Source: Ceratotherium simum simum
Lineage: Eukaryota; Chordata; Mammalia; Perissodactyla; Rhinocerotidae
Direction of reading: 5' to 3'
NCBI RefSeq assembly: GCF_000283155.1
Contig: NW_004454177.1
Coordinates: 8,330,151-8,394,150 of the forward strand
DNA length: 64,000 nt
Shown: positions 46,516 to 59,115 of the stretch, in pieces
How positions within the stretch are numbered: position 1 is the stretch's first letter
How the letters are laid out: every line of letters starts with the position of its first letter
Made by a program: the position numbers and the translations under genes
Notes under the pieces: model-generated
Told to the model about the DNA's origin: nothing
The model's database searches: none
Seen by the model: the letters and a program-made list of their open reading frames with translations, nothing else

Positions 46516-47588
46516 GAAGTTGTTTCTCCTTCCTCCAGTTTCTCATAGCACGTTAGTATACTTTTGACGTATAAGTTTTATCACATTGTGTTGTCATTGA
46601 AATTAATGTCAATAACAACCTAGTGTCGGTCACCAATTTTTTGATTTGCTTCCTGCATTCAAAGGTATATTTTTATCCAAGAATATCGATTAGTGTCAAA
46701 GTACATCGTCAAACTAAACCAAATATTATTAATTAAATTTTGTCTGTGTACCTTTTTTTCCTCGAGTGTCACGTGAAGGGGAAAAATTACACCTCCTTGT
46801 GCCACAGTAGCATGCCACTTAGTGAAGGTTAGGTTTCTAGAGACCTCAATCATCCTGGTCATACCCAGGAACTCATTAGCAAGCAGAAACGGTCTGAACA
46901 CTAGTAGCTTTCTGAAGGCTCTTGCACTTAATAATAAGGGAAGGAATTATCAGCAAGAAGTGACAGCCGGCATTGGAGGGAAGCAGCGGACACATATACA
47001 AGCCTATAACAGGCTGAGACTGTTTAGAGAGGGGCCAAATATTCTTACATATTCATTAACTCATGGAATCTTAACAGTAGGAGCACAGGACAAAGAAAGT
47101 GGGGAAGCCAACAAGTTTTGTGGAAATTATTTTTGTTTCGTTTCATTTTGTTTAATTTTGGCATTTAGAGAGAGATTCAGTTATATGGAAAGCTCACTTT
47201 TGTGGAATGTCATATTCCCTCAGGATGCTAGCTAGTTATCTGAGGTGTTGACTGCTGAGGTTTTCCAGTGAGGATGGTGTGTTGTGTTACTAATCTAACA
47301 CTGGTGACCCTTCACACCCTTAGAACATGGAGAGTGTTCTCTGAACTAATTATGGCCCTATACTTAAAGGAGGGAAACAAGAGAATGAGTCATGTTTTTA
47401 AAGCTATAGATGGTACCTAATTTCAAGTAACCAATCCTCTGCCTATATCTGCAGTTTACCTTATATTTTTCATACTTAGTGATGGTTTTAGTTTTCAATT
47501 TCACATAAGTGATGAAGATGTTCTAATTTACTCTCTGCTTTTTAGTTAGCCTTAGAATAAAAGAAGCAATAGCTAAAGCTCCGGTGTT
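46516..47588. other. Single-copy intronic stretch, no gene
   Basis: I see no exon or repeat. The 137-codon frame at 46822-47235 shows no recognisable domain and overlaps an opposite-strand frame, so I treat it as chance. Confidence 0.45.
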
Positions 47589-47601
47589 AAAAAAATTCCA
47601 G

Positions 47602-47843
47602 GGTCCGCCCTGTGGCACAACAGTTAAGTGCACGCAGTCCACTTCAGCGGCCCGGGGTTTGCAGTTTCGGATCCGGGCGCGCACCGACGCAACGTTTGCC
47701 AAGCCATGCTTTGGCAGCATCCCATATAAAGTAGAGGAAGATGGGCACGGACATTAGCTCAGGGCCAATCTTCCTCAGCAAAAAAAAAAAGAGGAAGATT
47801 GACATCAGATATTAGCTCAGGGCTGATCTTCCTCCCAGGAAAA
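47602..47843 (+). repeat. ERE2/ERE3-type SINE with doubled tail
   Basis: Head 'ggtccgccctgtggcacaac' and B-box-like 'gtttcggatccgg', body 'aagccatgctttggcagc', then the ERE tail hairpin block twice: 47734-47790 and 47791-47850, each with a gaggaagat start, an 'attagctcagggc' middle, an 'atcttcctc' end and an A-run. The 13-bp duplication aaaaaaattccag is at 47589-47601 and 47844-47856. Confidence 0.9.
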
Positions 47844-47934
47844 AAAAAAATTCCAGCAGATTATAGAAGATCATAAGAAGGTCCTAGTGTTATAGGGACA
47901 GGCTGCATGTGAATAGTGATGATGCAAACAAAGT

Positions 47935-48190
47935 TGGAGGAGGAAAAGATTATATCCTTTATTTAGCATTTTTGGAGCTTGGAAAAATACTGTTCCAGTA
48001 TTTCCACATTTCCTCACTTGATTCTCATAAGAAACCCAGAGGAGAGATACCATTTACCCTCTTTATAAAAACAGATTCAGAGTTTCAGAGTGTTTTCCAG
48101 TTTCACCCCCAGTAAGCTCAGAAGTGCAGCACAAATTCCTGTCTTCCAAGTCTCATGATCTTCCCATTTCTCCTTAGATGCTTTCTTATA
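47935..48190 (-). repeat. MIR SINE, antisense, diverged
   Basis: 'ctcacttgattctcataag', 'aacccagaggagagatacc', 'aaaacagattcagagtttc' and 'tgtcttccaagtctcatga' follow a worn reverse MIR. Confidence 0.5.
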
Positions 48191-49299
48191 AGTGAAAAAT
48201 AAAGCACAAGTAATGTCCTTATCACATATCTCTAATTTCAATGCTGATTAATCAGCAGCCCACACTTGGATAACACTAATCAAGTTATTTTTATCATGCC
48301 ATCAATTTGGAAAGTTACAGTGCATATCTGACTGACATAGGCTTTGCACTGGGGACTCAGCAAGCATGAAAGAATCTAGAATCTTCTTTAGCCACTGACT
48401 TCTCTCCATATGCCCTCATCAAACTCTGGCTTAAAAAGAGCTTTCTAATTCCTATGTTTCTTCCCAGAATCAGCTGGGACCAGCAACTCAAGAGCCCAGA
48501 GGTTAAAAAACTACCGCTTGCTTTATGACTGACAGATGATAGAGGGAGTAACTTACCAATAAGGGCCTTAATCACGGAACCCAATTTTCCAGCTAAGAAA
48601 TTGTCATTTCATCTAATAGTCCAAAACTACTTGGCTTCCTGGTAGGAGATGTAAGTTGAATGTTGCAGTGTTATTCAGCGTGATAATTATCGTGGGTTTA
48701 CAGCTGTTTCTTGAACAAACCATGTTACACACACTCGGAATACTCTCCAGAATGAGGATATGAACTGTCTCCCTCCTCCCATTTCCCCGTTTTCTGTTTC
48801 TGTAGTAATGTCAGTTGAAGCTGACATTCACTCAGAGTCCATATCTGATATGTTCCCACTGATATCCTTACTTGCTTGTCCTGTCGGTTCTAAGCTTTAA
48901 ATTTGGAAGGTTTTCAATGGCTCTTGTTGGCGGAAGAAATAAACAAGGAGATGTAGAGAGAGACTGCTATTAACAGCCAAATTTCAGTCACAGAGATTGT
49001 CAATACTAATGAATGCCCTTGAAGCAGATACTGTGAAGGCCTGAAGTTGGAGGCGAGCTGCCTTTCGAGTCCGGATCATTCAGCAGAACAGACGTCTCTC
49101 TAAATACTAAAGGCTCCGTATTTAGGCTCTGGTTATAGAGCTGACTTTATCAGTGTGTCATATTGGAACTTGCTGATTGCTGATAGGCTTCAAATCCCTT
49201 TATATGCTGAGAGTATTCCTTTAGTGCTTTTCCTAGATCATGTAAGTGAGATACAGTAGATTCTTCCATTAGTTCTCCTCTGTTCTTTTAGCATCATAA
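48191..49299. other. Single-copy intronic stretch, no gene
   Basis: No exon, repeat or RNA gene seen. A few CpGs cluster at 49050-49115 without repeat wording. Confidence 0.4.
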
Positions 49300-49319
49300 A
49301 GCCTCATTAATATAGTATA

Positions 49320-49550
49320 ATTGTTAATAGCACCAGATCTAGAGTGAAATAGAGGTACAGATATTGGTTCCAACCACTTATTTAACCTCTTAAACTCTCA
49401 GTTTCCTCATCTGTGTAATGGGGATGATGATAAGACGCTGAACCACATAGGGTTGTTGCGAGGATTAAATGAGATAATGTGAAAAAAAAGAACGAAGCCT
49501 AGCACCTGGCCCATAGAAAACATTTAAAAAATATATTAGCTATTGTTGTC
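49320..49550 (+). repeat. MIR SINE, nearly full length
   Basis: 'caaccacttatttaacctc', 'ctcagtttcctcatctgtg', 'aatggggatgatgataag', 'ggttgttgcgaggattaaat', 'gagataatgtgaaaaaaaag' and 'tagcacctggcccatagaa': forward MIR order. Confidence 0.85.
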
Positions 49551-49993
49551 ATGCAGATGATTAAAATAATGCCCCCTCCAGAAATAGGGGGAGTTTTCTT
49601 GATATTAAAAAAATTAAAATAACACTTTGGAGAAGAAATAATTTGTTTCTCTTGCCTCTAGACATGGAGAAAAGCAGTCACTTCCCTTTTCTTCCCTGTG
49701 TGTAGTAATTATTGTTACATGTTACAGCTTTGTGCTTTTAAATATCTTACACTAAGTGTTGGTCTTTTAACACCCTAGAGGCAAATGTAAAGAAAAAAAA
49801 AAAAATCAGCTTTTAGTGAGTTGAAGCAAAAAGTGACCCAGGTTTAATCTTCGTACCTTTTATCAAAGGGAAAATGATATTAAATTGGGTGCTTAAAAGC
49901 AAAGTATAAAAAATAGGGGAAATACATGTGCCATCTCCATTGAGACTTGAGGTTGTGGTTCTAAGGAAATTCAATTTAAAGAACTTTGTAGAG

Positions 49994-50191
49994 GGCCGGC
50001 CCTGTGGCTTGGCGGTTAAGTGCTCACGCTCCGCTGCTGGCGGCCCGGGTTCAGATCCCGGGCGCGCACCGACACACCGCTTCTCCAGCCATGCTGAGGC
50101 CGCGTCCCGCATACAGCAACTAGAAGGATGTGCAACTATGACATACAACTATCTACTGGGGCTTTGGGGGGAAAAATAAATAAATAAAATC
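49994..50191 (+). repeat. ERE1 SINE
   Basis: A near-consensus ERE1: 'ggccggccctgtggcttgg', B-box-like 'ggttcagatcc', 'agcaactagaaggatgtg' and 'ctactggggctttgggg', with an AAAT-rich tail. Flanked by 18-mers ttaaagaactttgtagag (49976-49993) and ttaaagaactttgcagag (50192-50209), a target-site duplication with one difference. Confidence 0.95.
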
Positions 50192-50209
50192 TTAAAGAAC
50201 TTTGCAGAG

Positions 50210-53200
50210 GAGCAGTCAGTAACAGCAAGTGTTGTAAGCAAACTGCATCTCTAACATGCTTACGACTTAGGAGAATTGAGAAGTATCTGTTAAGTACAGT
50301 CACCACAGTAGAGTCAGCCATCTCCATAGCTTTGAAATCTCCAATTTTACTTTTCATGTTAGAAAAAGGCAAACGTTATGTTTCCTTACAGATTGAGAGC
50401 TCACCAGAGGCCACTGTAGTGTATATAGTAAGTGCTTCGGCTACTAAGTTCTCTTCTGGGGTAAGAGAGAAGTCCAAGTTCCCTTAAATCTTTCTAGAAA
50501 TAATAGAACCTAATATTTGTATCTTCCTTTGTGGTTTTCAAATATTTTTAATATGTATTTTGAGTCTTAATCATATAAACCTTTGTTTAAGTTGTGAATA
50601 GCTTGTGGTTTGGGAAATATAGATAGCTCTATATGTGAATTAAAATTGTCCATTCCCATTATCCCAGGCTTCAGCTAGCTTTGGGACCCATGAGCACCAC
50701 ACTGGATGTGTGAGAGTCTATGTCATCAGCTACCAGCCTCTATCTACACAATTCATCCCTTTTAGAATGTGGTTTTCTTCCCCAATATTCCATGCTCATG
50801 GACAGCAGAATTTTGTACAACTAGTTTTCACTCTGCAAAGTAGTCAGTTAATATACCCCAGGGAATATAATATGATATTATCAGTTCATTAGCAAAGTGG
50901 TTGATGGGGAAGATCAACAGTTGGCCTCAGCACATGTTGTCTAAAAGAAACAATGTATTTTGAAATGCTGGAACACCAGCCCAGCTTTGAATTGCTCCTG
51001 AAGCAGCTCAATGTGACGCTGTTCTTTTAGTTCTTTTATTCTTCTTTTGCCGTAAACGAGCATCACAGAATCAAATCCATTGAGAAGAAACTACTTGCTT
51101 TGCCAACACAATTAGTTTTGTAAGAAGCCTCTGTCTTCAGATTGTTCTCCTCCAAAGTCCAAGTTGGATGACTGTGGTTATTTTTTAATTAATGTTTTTC
51201 AAGAGCCCCCTTTCTCCCAAGAGCCTCTAAGCAGATTTTGTAGGCTTTAAATGACTTCCGCAAGGTGATTTCAGTGCCATCTCACAAGCAAATAAAACAG
51301 TGACTTTTCTACTTAGGGGCTCTATTTTTCTCTCTCTTTTAATTCTCATAAAACCTGTCCACTGGAGGGAGTTTTTCTTCAGGGTTAGGCTATCTTCTCT
51401 CCAAAAAAGATGCTATCTTTTTGATGAACGAAAAGGCCGTGAAACCTGTCCAGCTATGCAAAGGAGTGAGAGGAGAAACAAGTCTGGGATTTTCACTTTT
51501 CAGGGTGAAGAACAAAAGGATTCGGTGATTATTATTATCTTTTATGGTTTATTTTTATATTGCTGTTTCTTTTATTGCCCTTCGCTTCTTTGAGGAGTGA
51601 ATTTTAATGGAAAAGCTAATTCAGATGTTCGCGTTTCGTGGATGGGTATCATTCCCCACAAACACTCTATAGAGGGGATTACACATCTACATTATATGGG
51701 ATCAGGCAGCTCAGAGCTTAAGCGTCATAATTGCTTGGCCCTTTTAATGCTGTGGGCTCTGATTAAAAAGTCCTATTGAGCTCAGAGTCTTTTAAAAGGA
51801 GGGCGGCTAATGTGATGGTTAAAATTGAAATAGCACAGGCAGCGGTGCTGTAACTACTGTCTTTTGTCACAGACTTCCTTGAAAAGAGTTTTCACACATC
51901 TAATCAATGTTTCCTTTCACAAAAGAGATACTTATCCTATATGTAAATACAAGTTGGACTGTGCTTGACCCCAGTGCTCCAGCCTTAATGTGGAAAACAA
52001 ATAGACACAAAGGTAAAAACAGCTTGATGCTTCTTAGTCTTTCAAGTTAAGACTCGGGTCACCTTTGGTTTGGCATGGTATAAGGGATCATTCTCTTGGA
52101 AGAGAAAAGCAGAACTAGCTCTTCTTGCAAATGAAATAGTACGAGATTAAAGGATTTCATGGGGACAAGAGAAACTTTACATAATTCTTTACAATAACTT
52201 TTGTCCTATTTTAAAACCTCACTACTTTCCAGTCTGTAAGTGGATGGCAGAATTATCAAAAATCTATTCATTAGGTAAATTTCGTTTGCCTTAGATCCAT
52301 CGAAAACTAGATTTGGGAACTGTGAAGGTGAAATCTGGCTGTGCTATTTCATAGTCACCCCTTCCAAAAAGAGCTTCGAAATACAAGCGGTATTGCAAGA
52401 CATGAGATTTGCAGAACTGGACCTTTCTATAACTTGGTGTGGTTGATGTTCACTTAGACCCTGAGCTGAATGCATTGTGGCGAGCCACCACCATAAGCAT
52501 CAATATTCTCGGCTGTTTCCCCTGTATGTGCATTTTGGAGTTAAAGGTGAAATTCCATCTTTAACCCCCTTGTGGTTGTCTGAACAGTGATTAATGAACT
52601 AGATGTGATTCCCTGCAGACCTTTGAAAGGGTGGATGAAGGATGGAATTTCAGCCTTTTTTTTTTTTGAAACCAGGCCTTTTGCTTAATACAGCTTTAAA
52701 ATTAATGTCCTTTTTTGAATGCCAAGAAAACAAAGGAAATTTCTCAAAAGTGTATGCAGCTTGACACAATAGGCCTTAATTGGTGTCAAGGAGATGTTAG
52801 GATAAATGGGGAAATGCCCATTTAGCTGATAAGACTGAAAAGTGGAGCCTTGTTATGAGCTGTCATCTCAACGTGTATTTAAACTATAGGAAAAGTGAAA
52901 CATATTTGCCGTATAGATCATAATGACTCCAAAGGAGCCATTATACTCTATTATGTAATTACATAATCAAAGCATGCATAGTAATCAGCTTTTGGAATTC
53001 AATGCTAATCAAACATACCTATAGTATGTGTTTAAGCTAAAATAGAGAACGTTAATTTGCCATTAGTCAACTAAACAAGAATGTGTATATAGAATATTCA
53101 TGAATAGCTTAATGTTGTGTCAGATGATATTTTTTGTTTTATGTTCAGGGAAAATCAACAATTTTAATTGAAGAAAAAACCAGCATTGAGGAAGATTACT

Positions 53201-53499
53201 CTTTAACTTGTTCAAAAATTTGCCTTGCCTTGTACTGATTATAAAAGGAGATTAGGTTAAATTCAATATTTTTTCCTTCCATAAGCTCAAGTGACACAAC
53301 AGTAATTATGTTACAGGAGATTCTTATGAGATCCTGACCATCTCCATGCCATAGGATACAGGATACGTTGTTACAAATACTGCATATAAAACAAAGCTTT
53401 AAAAAAAGTAAACAAACAAACTTTCAGCATATATTGCTTTTGTAATTAGAAACAAATTAAGAAATGTTATTTAGAAATAGCCAAGAATGGCAGTTCCTT
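50210..53499. other. Repeat-poor AT-rich intron, no gene; enhancer candidate
   Basis: I recognise no SINE, LINE or DNA transposon and no exon across 3.3 kb. The part from about 51600 to 53100 is rich in AT-type factor motifs (TAAT, GATAAG, ATGCTAAT) and holds the 18-bp palindrome at 52950-52967. That, in a long CADM1 intron, would suit a conserved non-coding element, but no conservation can be read from one sequence. Confidence 0.4.
52950..52967. promoter_or_regulatory. Perfect 18-bp PAR-bZIP/NFIL3-type palindrome
   Basis: ATTATGTAATTACATAAT is its own reverse complement and contains two overlapping inverted copies of RTTAYGTAAY, the site for NFIL3 (E4BP4) and the PAR bZIP factors DBP, HLF and TEF. 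The sequence match is direct. Occupancy is not known. Confidence 0.45.
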
Positions 53500-53640
53500 G
53501 ATGACCCATGGGAGATGTGACCACTACTCTTGCCATGGGATCTTAGGCAGCTCTCCTCCCTGGGTCTCAGTGTCTTCCTCTATAAAATGAGAGAGTTGAT
53601 CTCTAGGTTCCTTTGATTCCATATGGGTTCTATGAAAAAT
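53500..53640 (+). repeat. MIR fragment
   Basis: 'tgggatcttaggcagctctc', 'tgggtctcagtgtcttcc' and 'ctctataaaatgagagagtt' fit the forward MIR core. Confidence 0.6.
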
Positions 53641-54570
53641 AAGGTGACACAAATGAAATGTTTTGGTCAATGTCACGTACTCTTGCCCACTCAGTTATTT
53701 GTTGTGTTGGTTTATTTTAACACAAAGTGCATGAGCTGTGTGGTTCGCATTCGTAATTACTTTGACCATTGAGTGGACAGTCCTTGGAGTAGACAGTCAA
53801 CACATTCGACTTCACTGTTTGGGATAGCAAAACACGGATGAGGATCAAAAAGGTGAAGAGAAGCTTTGTAAACAGCAGACAGATTGCGTGCTTTTGATTT
53901 TAAATAAATATTCAAGTATTCACAAAGGTTGAAGTATTGCCTCTCTCTGAAATGAAGAATTGTATTTATGTTGAAGAGGTCTCACCCTTAACCTTAATCC
54001 ACGTTTGATGGACCCATCTTTCTGGACATTGGTTCTCGTTGTCTCTTCTCTGCACATTGGATAACTAAAAATATTACTGTAATATTTAAATGGGACTAAA
54101 TTCTTTCATCAAAAGCTCTCGTGGCTTGAACTTCAAATAATTTATTTTCAAATTACTTTTACTGTAATTCTTATTAATTCAAATAGGTTTCTGATTTGAT
54201 ATAAAACTCTGTAAATGCAAGGAACAGTTTAATGAATTGAAAGATAGGATTGAGTCTTTTAAGGGAAATGTACAAAATATGCTGACAATAATTGCTTAGA
54301 TAGGAATCAAATCTTAATGACTTTGTTAATGATTCGTAGTGAACACTGTGTTTACGTTGACTTGGGGGAACATACGCAGTTAGAAAGATTTTTCCCTCTG
54401 GTTTTCAACAGAATCTTAATTTTTTTTTTTCTGCAATTTACTCAATTCTGTGCTAGCCCTCAGAAACGTTAGCAGGAATTGCAGTGCCTCTGTTGGTGAT
54501 GGTTTTATTTGGGCAGGGGTAGGGGTTGTTCTTTCAAGTTGGGGTACATAACTAACATGGTTGTAAAAAT
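53641..54570. other. Single-copy intronic stretch, no gene
   Basis: AT-rich intron with no exon or clear repeat. A T-run lies at about 54419-54431. Confidence 0.4.
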
Positions 54571-54581
54571 GGGATCCATCA

Positions 54582-54809
54582 GGGGCCAGACCCATGGCAT
54601 AGTGGTTAAGTTTGGTGTACTCCACTTCGGCTGCCTGGGTTCACGGGTGTGGCTCAGGTTCGCAGGCCCTGATCCTGGGCAGGGACCTACACCACTGATA
54701 ACACCACTTGTCAGCCATGCTGATGCAGCGACCCACATACAAAATACAGGAAGCTTGGCACAGATGTTAGCTCAGGGCTAATCTTCCTCACCAAAAAAAA
54801 AAAAAAAAA
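54582..54809 (+). repeat. ERE2-type SINE
   Basis: Head 'ggggccagacccatggcat', 'agtggttaagtttggtgta', body 'cagccatgctgatgcagc' and end 'ttagctcagggctaatctt' followed by a 17-base A-run. Flanks 'gggatccatcag' and 'ggatatccaacag' look like a worn target-site duplication, so limits are approximate by a few bases. Its sequence differs from the ERE1 copies, and its lack of the ggctttgggg block places it in another ERE subfamily. Confidence 0.88.
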
Positions 54810-55394
54810 GGATATCCAACAGAAATGAAAAGCAAAGCCATTTGAAGCTTTAAGGCACAGAGGGCTCTCACACCAGTAGAAAATAAGGTTTCCAAAAACA
54901 TGCAAGTTTTTTGCTTCTTTGGAAAATCTAAACTTAGATACCTCTTGGAGGGAAAAATTAATCCTGAGCCTTTAATTCATGTAAAATTTCAGGAACTGTA
55001 GTGGATTTTAAAATTGAGTGCATTAATCATTGGCTGGATGATTTTTTTTTTTTTTTGGACAATCTGTATTTTTGGTTCAACTTTTGCCCATTTAGACAAC
55101 CTGACTATGCTGATTTAATGTCAGATTCAGTCTTCCATACAGCAGAGGAAAAAAAAAGGTTTCTCTAATATGATTTTGCTCCTGAAGGAGTAGGTCAGGG
55201 GCCTTTATTTGCTCTCTCTCTGGGCAAACTGTCTTCCCAGTTAAGAGTCGTCGGTGCTCTTCCGTGTCAGTAAGAGTTTACATAGTTGCCATAGTATAGA
55301 CCAAATTCTGTTCTAACTATGACTTGCCCTTTTATTATAGACTTGACTGGAGAGACTCCCCCGGTGTAAATGAAGTGCTTTATTTATTAACAGC

Positions 55395-55425
55395 CAGGCA
55401 GCGGGGGCGAGCGCGCTCCGTGCTG
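55395..55425. other. GC-rich CpG patch
   Basis: Within otherwise AT-rich single-copy intron, 55402-55420 has five CpGs in 19 bases (gcgggggcgagcgcgctccg). It is not part of a repeat I recognise. Confidence 0.6.
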
Positions 55426-55689
55426 GCAAGTGCTGGCCATGCACTGGTAATAAAGGCGTTCTCTGGGGGCAAAGTGTGCTGAGAGCTGAAAGGAGGCAGC
55501 AGTGGTAAACAAGGTGTTTTACATTCAGGACGGTTCCTCTCTCATCTTGAAGTGTGTAATTGTGTTCTGGATAAATTATGGAAATAAGAAAAATCAGAAG
55601 TTGCTCATAGGGAAATAACCCTCTTTAAAAACAAGTAAATTTTCCAAGGCAGAGCCACCAGAGCCTTGGCAACAAATCCTGACGTTGGC

Positions 55690-55855
55690 TGGTTAACAAG
55701 TACAAACTGTATGGGCTGGAGAAGCTAACAGAACTGGGTTCAAACACCAGCTCGGCCACTTAGCTGAATTACATTAGGCAACTTATTTAAATTTCTCTGC
55801 GTCAACAGGTTCTTAATCTTTAAAGTGGGGATGTTGAAAACTCCAGGTGTTTGAG
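55690..55855 (+). repeat. MIR SINE
   Basis: 'gaactgggttcaaacacca', 'gctcggccacttagctgaa', 'aggcaacttatttaaattt' and 'cttaatctttaaagtggg' match the head and core of a forward MIR. Confidence 0.75.
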
Positions 55856-58609
55856 AGGGAAAAGCATGCAAAGCAACCAGCACTGGATGAGTGTCTGTTC
55901 CCTTCCCCACTCGCCTGTGTGTGAAAATGCTGGTTCCCCTTTCAGGTTCTTCCCTTAAGACTCAACCCCCTCGCCCCCTTCAGGTGGCCGTATTGTTGAT
56001 CGAATAGATTCCATCGATGGTAGTGTTTTGTGTAATACCGTTTAAATAGAGTTTACAACAAAATGAGGTTTTAGAAAAGAATCCGTGAGTTAAGTTAATT
56101 GAAGATTGAATTAATAGGGAGTTTATGAGCCAACTGCCCCCCCACCCAGCTCCAGCCCTAACCAGCTCGGCTGAAGTGGTCATTACTAATCATGAAAATA
56201 TCTTTTTTTAGATAATATGCTTTCTCTTCCTTATAATGAAGGTCTAGCAGTTTCTAGTTTACTATGGGGGACCTGCCTGTAAGTGAAGGGGCCTCTCCAA
56301 TGGCAGAATTTTTTATTTTTAGAAATTGTGGGGCAAATAGGAAAGGTATAGGGAATACAGTTGCTGGTATAAATTGAAATCCAGTTTGATTCTGTCTCCT
56401 AAACATCGCCCCTGTATACTAATTAGCAGTCAAAAATGTCCATACACGTCAGACATTGTTCCACACTTAAAATAAATTACCTTGCTGTTAACAGCTTTAT
56501 TTAATGGCTACGGTATATTGTACCTACTTGATTTCTTTAGCCCAGAACATGTGCTGTTTCTGCCTTGACAGTATATCTGCTAATTGAGTTTTAGGAAATT
56601 GGCAAAGGTTTTTTAAACGGATTATTTAAGAAAGGCACCAAAGTTACCTGTTTGTGTCCTTCTGCTACACATCAAACTGTGTTTTGTAACAACCTAATTG
56701 TCATGATATCTATTTCAAGGGGAAATTTATCAAGTCACAGTACACCCTTCTGTTTGGAAGAAATATTTGAGGATGTGAGCAGAAATTATTTTTACATAAA
56801 GGCTTCAGGCAGTTAACACTACTGACATACATATCATATTTTCATCACTGTCATTCACTTTCTTTGCCTCAAATAAATAGGTCATTATTATTCCATTGCA
56901 GCCATCTTATGGTGCCTTGAAGTATGGAGCTCTCTAATATAACTGCTGTCCAGCTGACCCATATAATTGATTGGTGATTTTTACAGAATGACATCCTTGG
57001 GCCGCCACCATCAGCCAAGGCACTGTGATATCTTTCAGCAAAATATTTCATAATCACTTATAATTTTTTAGCATTAGTATTGTAACCATGTTAACATAGC
57101 TAGGAATTGTCGCTTTCTGAGACACTGGATTTTAGGTTGGCCTTAGCAATTTGAAAAAAATAATACGGTAATGGTGGTGATACCACCATGGATTTGCAGA
57201 GCACATCACATGCCAGAGCACAGCAAGGGCAAAAATTGGCAGATGGCAAAAATTTTACCTGAACGATTTACTCAGTAGTGACACATTAAAGTGATCTGGT
57301 CTTATATTACTTAATTATAAGAAATAATTAAGAATGTTTAGACTTTTTTAAGAAACAAACGAACAAAAACTCTCCGATTCTGTTTTATTACCTTCATTGC
57401 TTAAAACACAAAATCACGGTCAACTCCTCTCTGCTCCCATCTGCTGTGCGAGGGTTTTATAGCGTTAATATGAATATATGTGCTACTCAGATTATACTAG
57501 GATTCCGAGTAAAGACTAAAATTAAAGTGTATAGTTATTTCCACGGAAACTATTCCATTAGAGCATAATTGAATTGCAACTGGCTTTAAGTCCCAGTAGC
57601 TGCAAGATAGTAGTCAGGATCTAGAAGGCTTTGGTTTATGTGGAAGGGATTAAAGGCTATTACCAGGTAGCCTTTCCATATGTTCCTTTTATAAATTGAA
57701 GATTCTTATTTGTGTTGCTAATAAACTTCCTGTAGATAGAGGAAATCTCTCCCACAACTGGTAGACCCCGTTTGGTATTCTAGTCTCCTCGAGGCAAGTC
57801 CCATGGCTTGAGACAATTACAGCATTTGAATCGTGCAGTTTAATTTTTCCTTAATTTTCTTACTAGATTGGGTTACCCTGAGGAGATAAGGGTATTGTCC
57901 TTTCTGTACATACTTTTACCAGGGCCAGCAAAACCACCTTGAAAAGCTGGCTTGATTGGCAGTAATTCCCTTTTCCTGGTTTTTTCCTCAAATCTGGGAA
58001 TAAACTGCTCCCTCCAGCTGGGTTCTGAATTCTGTGTTTGTCACAGTAATCCACTGAGGGAAAAATAAGCATCCCTTCGATTTTTCTGATCACTTTTTCC
58101 GTTTGTTGTGATCCTGTAACACCGTGCAGCCCACTAAACTTGCACTGCTTGATCAAGCCGGGGAACATTTGCCCTTTCATTCTACAAGCCCTGTGGGCCT
58201 GCGTTCTTGCACCCGGGTTAATTCCCTGGGTCAGAGATCTCAAGGGCAGGTTTCATTTTGGTTTGCTCCTCGAGCACCAAGAATTTTTGTTTATCTGTGG
58301 CTCTAATAATTTTTTCCTTATCCCTCAGGTTTCCTTTTTTCTAATCCTCTACCAGAGGCTGGTCTATTTCTAGGTGGATTTGGCCTAAAGCCATCTTAGA
58401 CACCCCTTCACATACTTCCCACTGTGTCCTGCCAAAAAAGGATCCTTCAGCAGAACTATGATAGCAGGTGGAAATCCTCCCATTTACTCTAATTGCATCT
58501 CTGTTTATGCTGGCTCTTTTTTTTTTTAGAAGAGTATTTATCTTTGACCTTTGTTTCTTAATGTGACACAGTTTTTTTAGGGAGTGAATAAGCCACGCTG
58601 AGTTGATGT
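55856..58609. other. Single-copy intronic stretch, no gene
   Basis: I see no exon or recognised repeat in 2.75 kb. The 126-codon minus-strand frame at 57863-58243 has no recognisable domain. Confidence 0.45.
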
Positions 58610-58611
58610 AT

Positions 58612-58720
58612 AATTACATAGGGAGCTCCTTGAGAGGGACAGTGAGCCTTCATTCTTGTATTCACACTACTCCCAACACATAATAGTTGCTTAATAAATG
58701 TTTGGATGACATCTAGAGAA
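58612..58720 (+). repeat. L2 3'-end fragment
   Basis: 'agggagctccttgagaggg' and 'cacataatagttgcttaata' then 'aatgtttggatgac' give the usual L2 3' terminus. Confidence 0.65.
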
Positions 58721-58729
58721 CTGATGGTG

Positions 58730-58930
58730 TTGATGATGGTAGCAGCTACCATTTATTCAGTTTTATGAGAAGCTTGACGTGCTGCTAAATGCTTTATATT
58801 TATTATCTTTCTTAGTCCTCCCAACAGCTCTATGAGATAGGTTTTAATTGCTATCCCCATTTTGCAAATGGGAAACTGGCTCACGACTTTGAATAATTTA
58901 CCTGAAATCAGGCAGCTAAAAAATAATCTC
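58730..58930 (-). repeat. MIR SINE, antisense
   Basis: 'agctaccatttattcagttt', 'tgctaaatgctttatattta', 'cagctctatgagataggtt' and 'ccccattttgcaaatggga', then 'aatttacctgaaatcaggc': reverse MIR. Confidence 0.75.
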
Positions 58931-58934
58931 TCTC

Positions 58935-59115
58935 TTCCCTCTCCTGATTGACCATTACACCTGTTGCCTATACTATACTTTTTGTTCTGTAACTGGAGAT
59001 TAGACATCAGTTTCCACCCACATTGCAGCTTCTTAAAGGCTGGGACAATGTCGTGTACTTCAGTCTCCCCTGCTATACCAGGTGCAGAATTAGACATTCA
59101 ACAATTGCTTCATCT
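58935..59115 (+). repeat. L2 3'-end fragment
   Basis: 'cttaaaggctgggacaatg', 'tataccaggtgcagaatta' and 'gacattcaacaattgcttc' resemble the L2 3' terminus, well decayed. Confidence 0.5.

Noticed and set aside
46822..47235. A 137-codon plus-strand frame
   Set aside because: No domain, no splice-site context and no recognisable relative; judged a chance frame.
49994..50080. tRNA-like promoter boxes at several places (9.1, 17.4, 50.0 and 61.3 kb)
   Set aside because: All are heads of ERE SINEs with target-site duplications.
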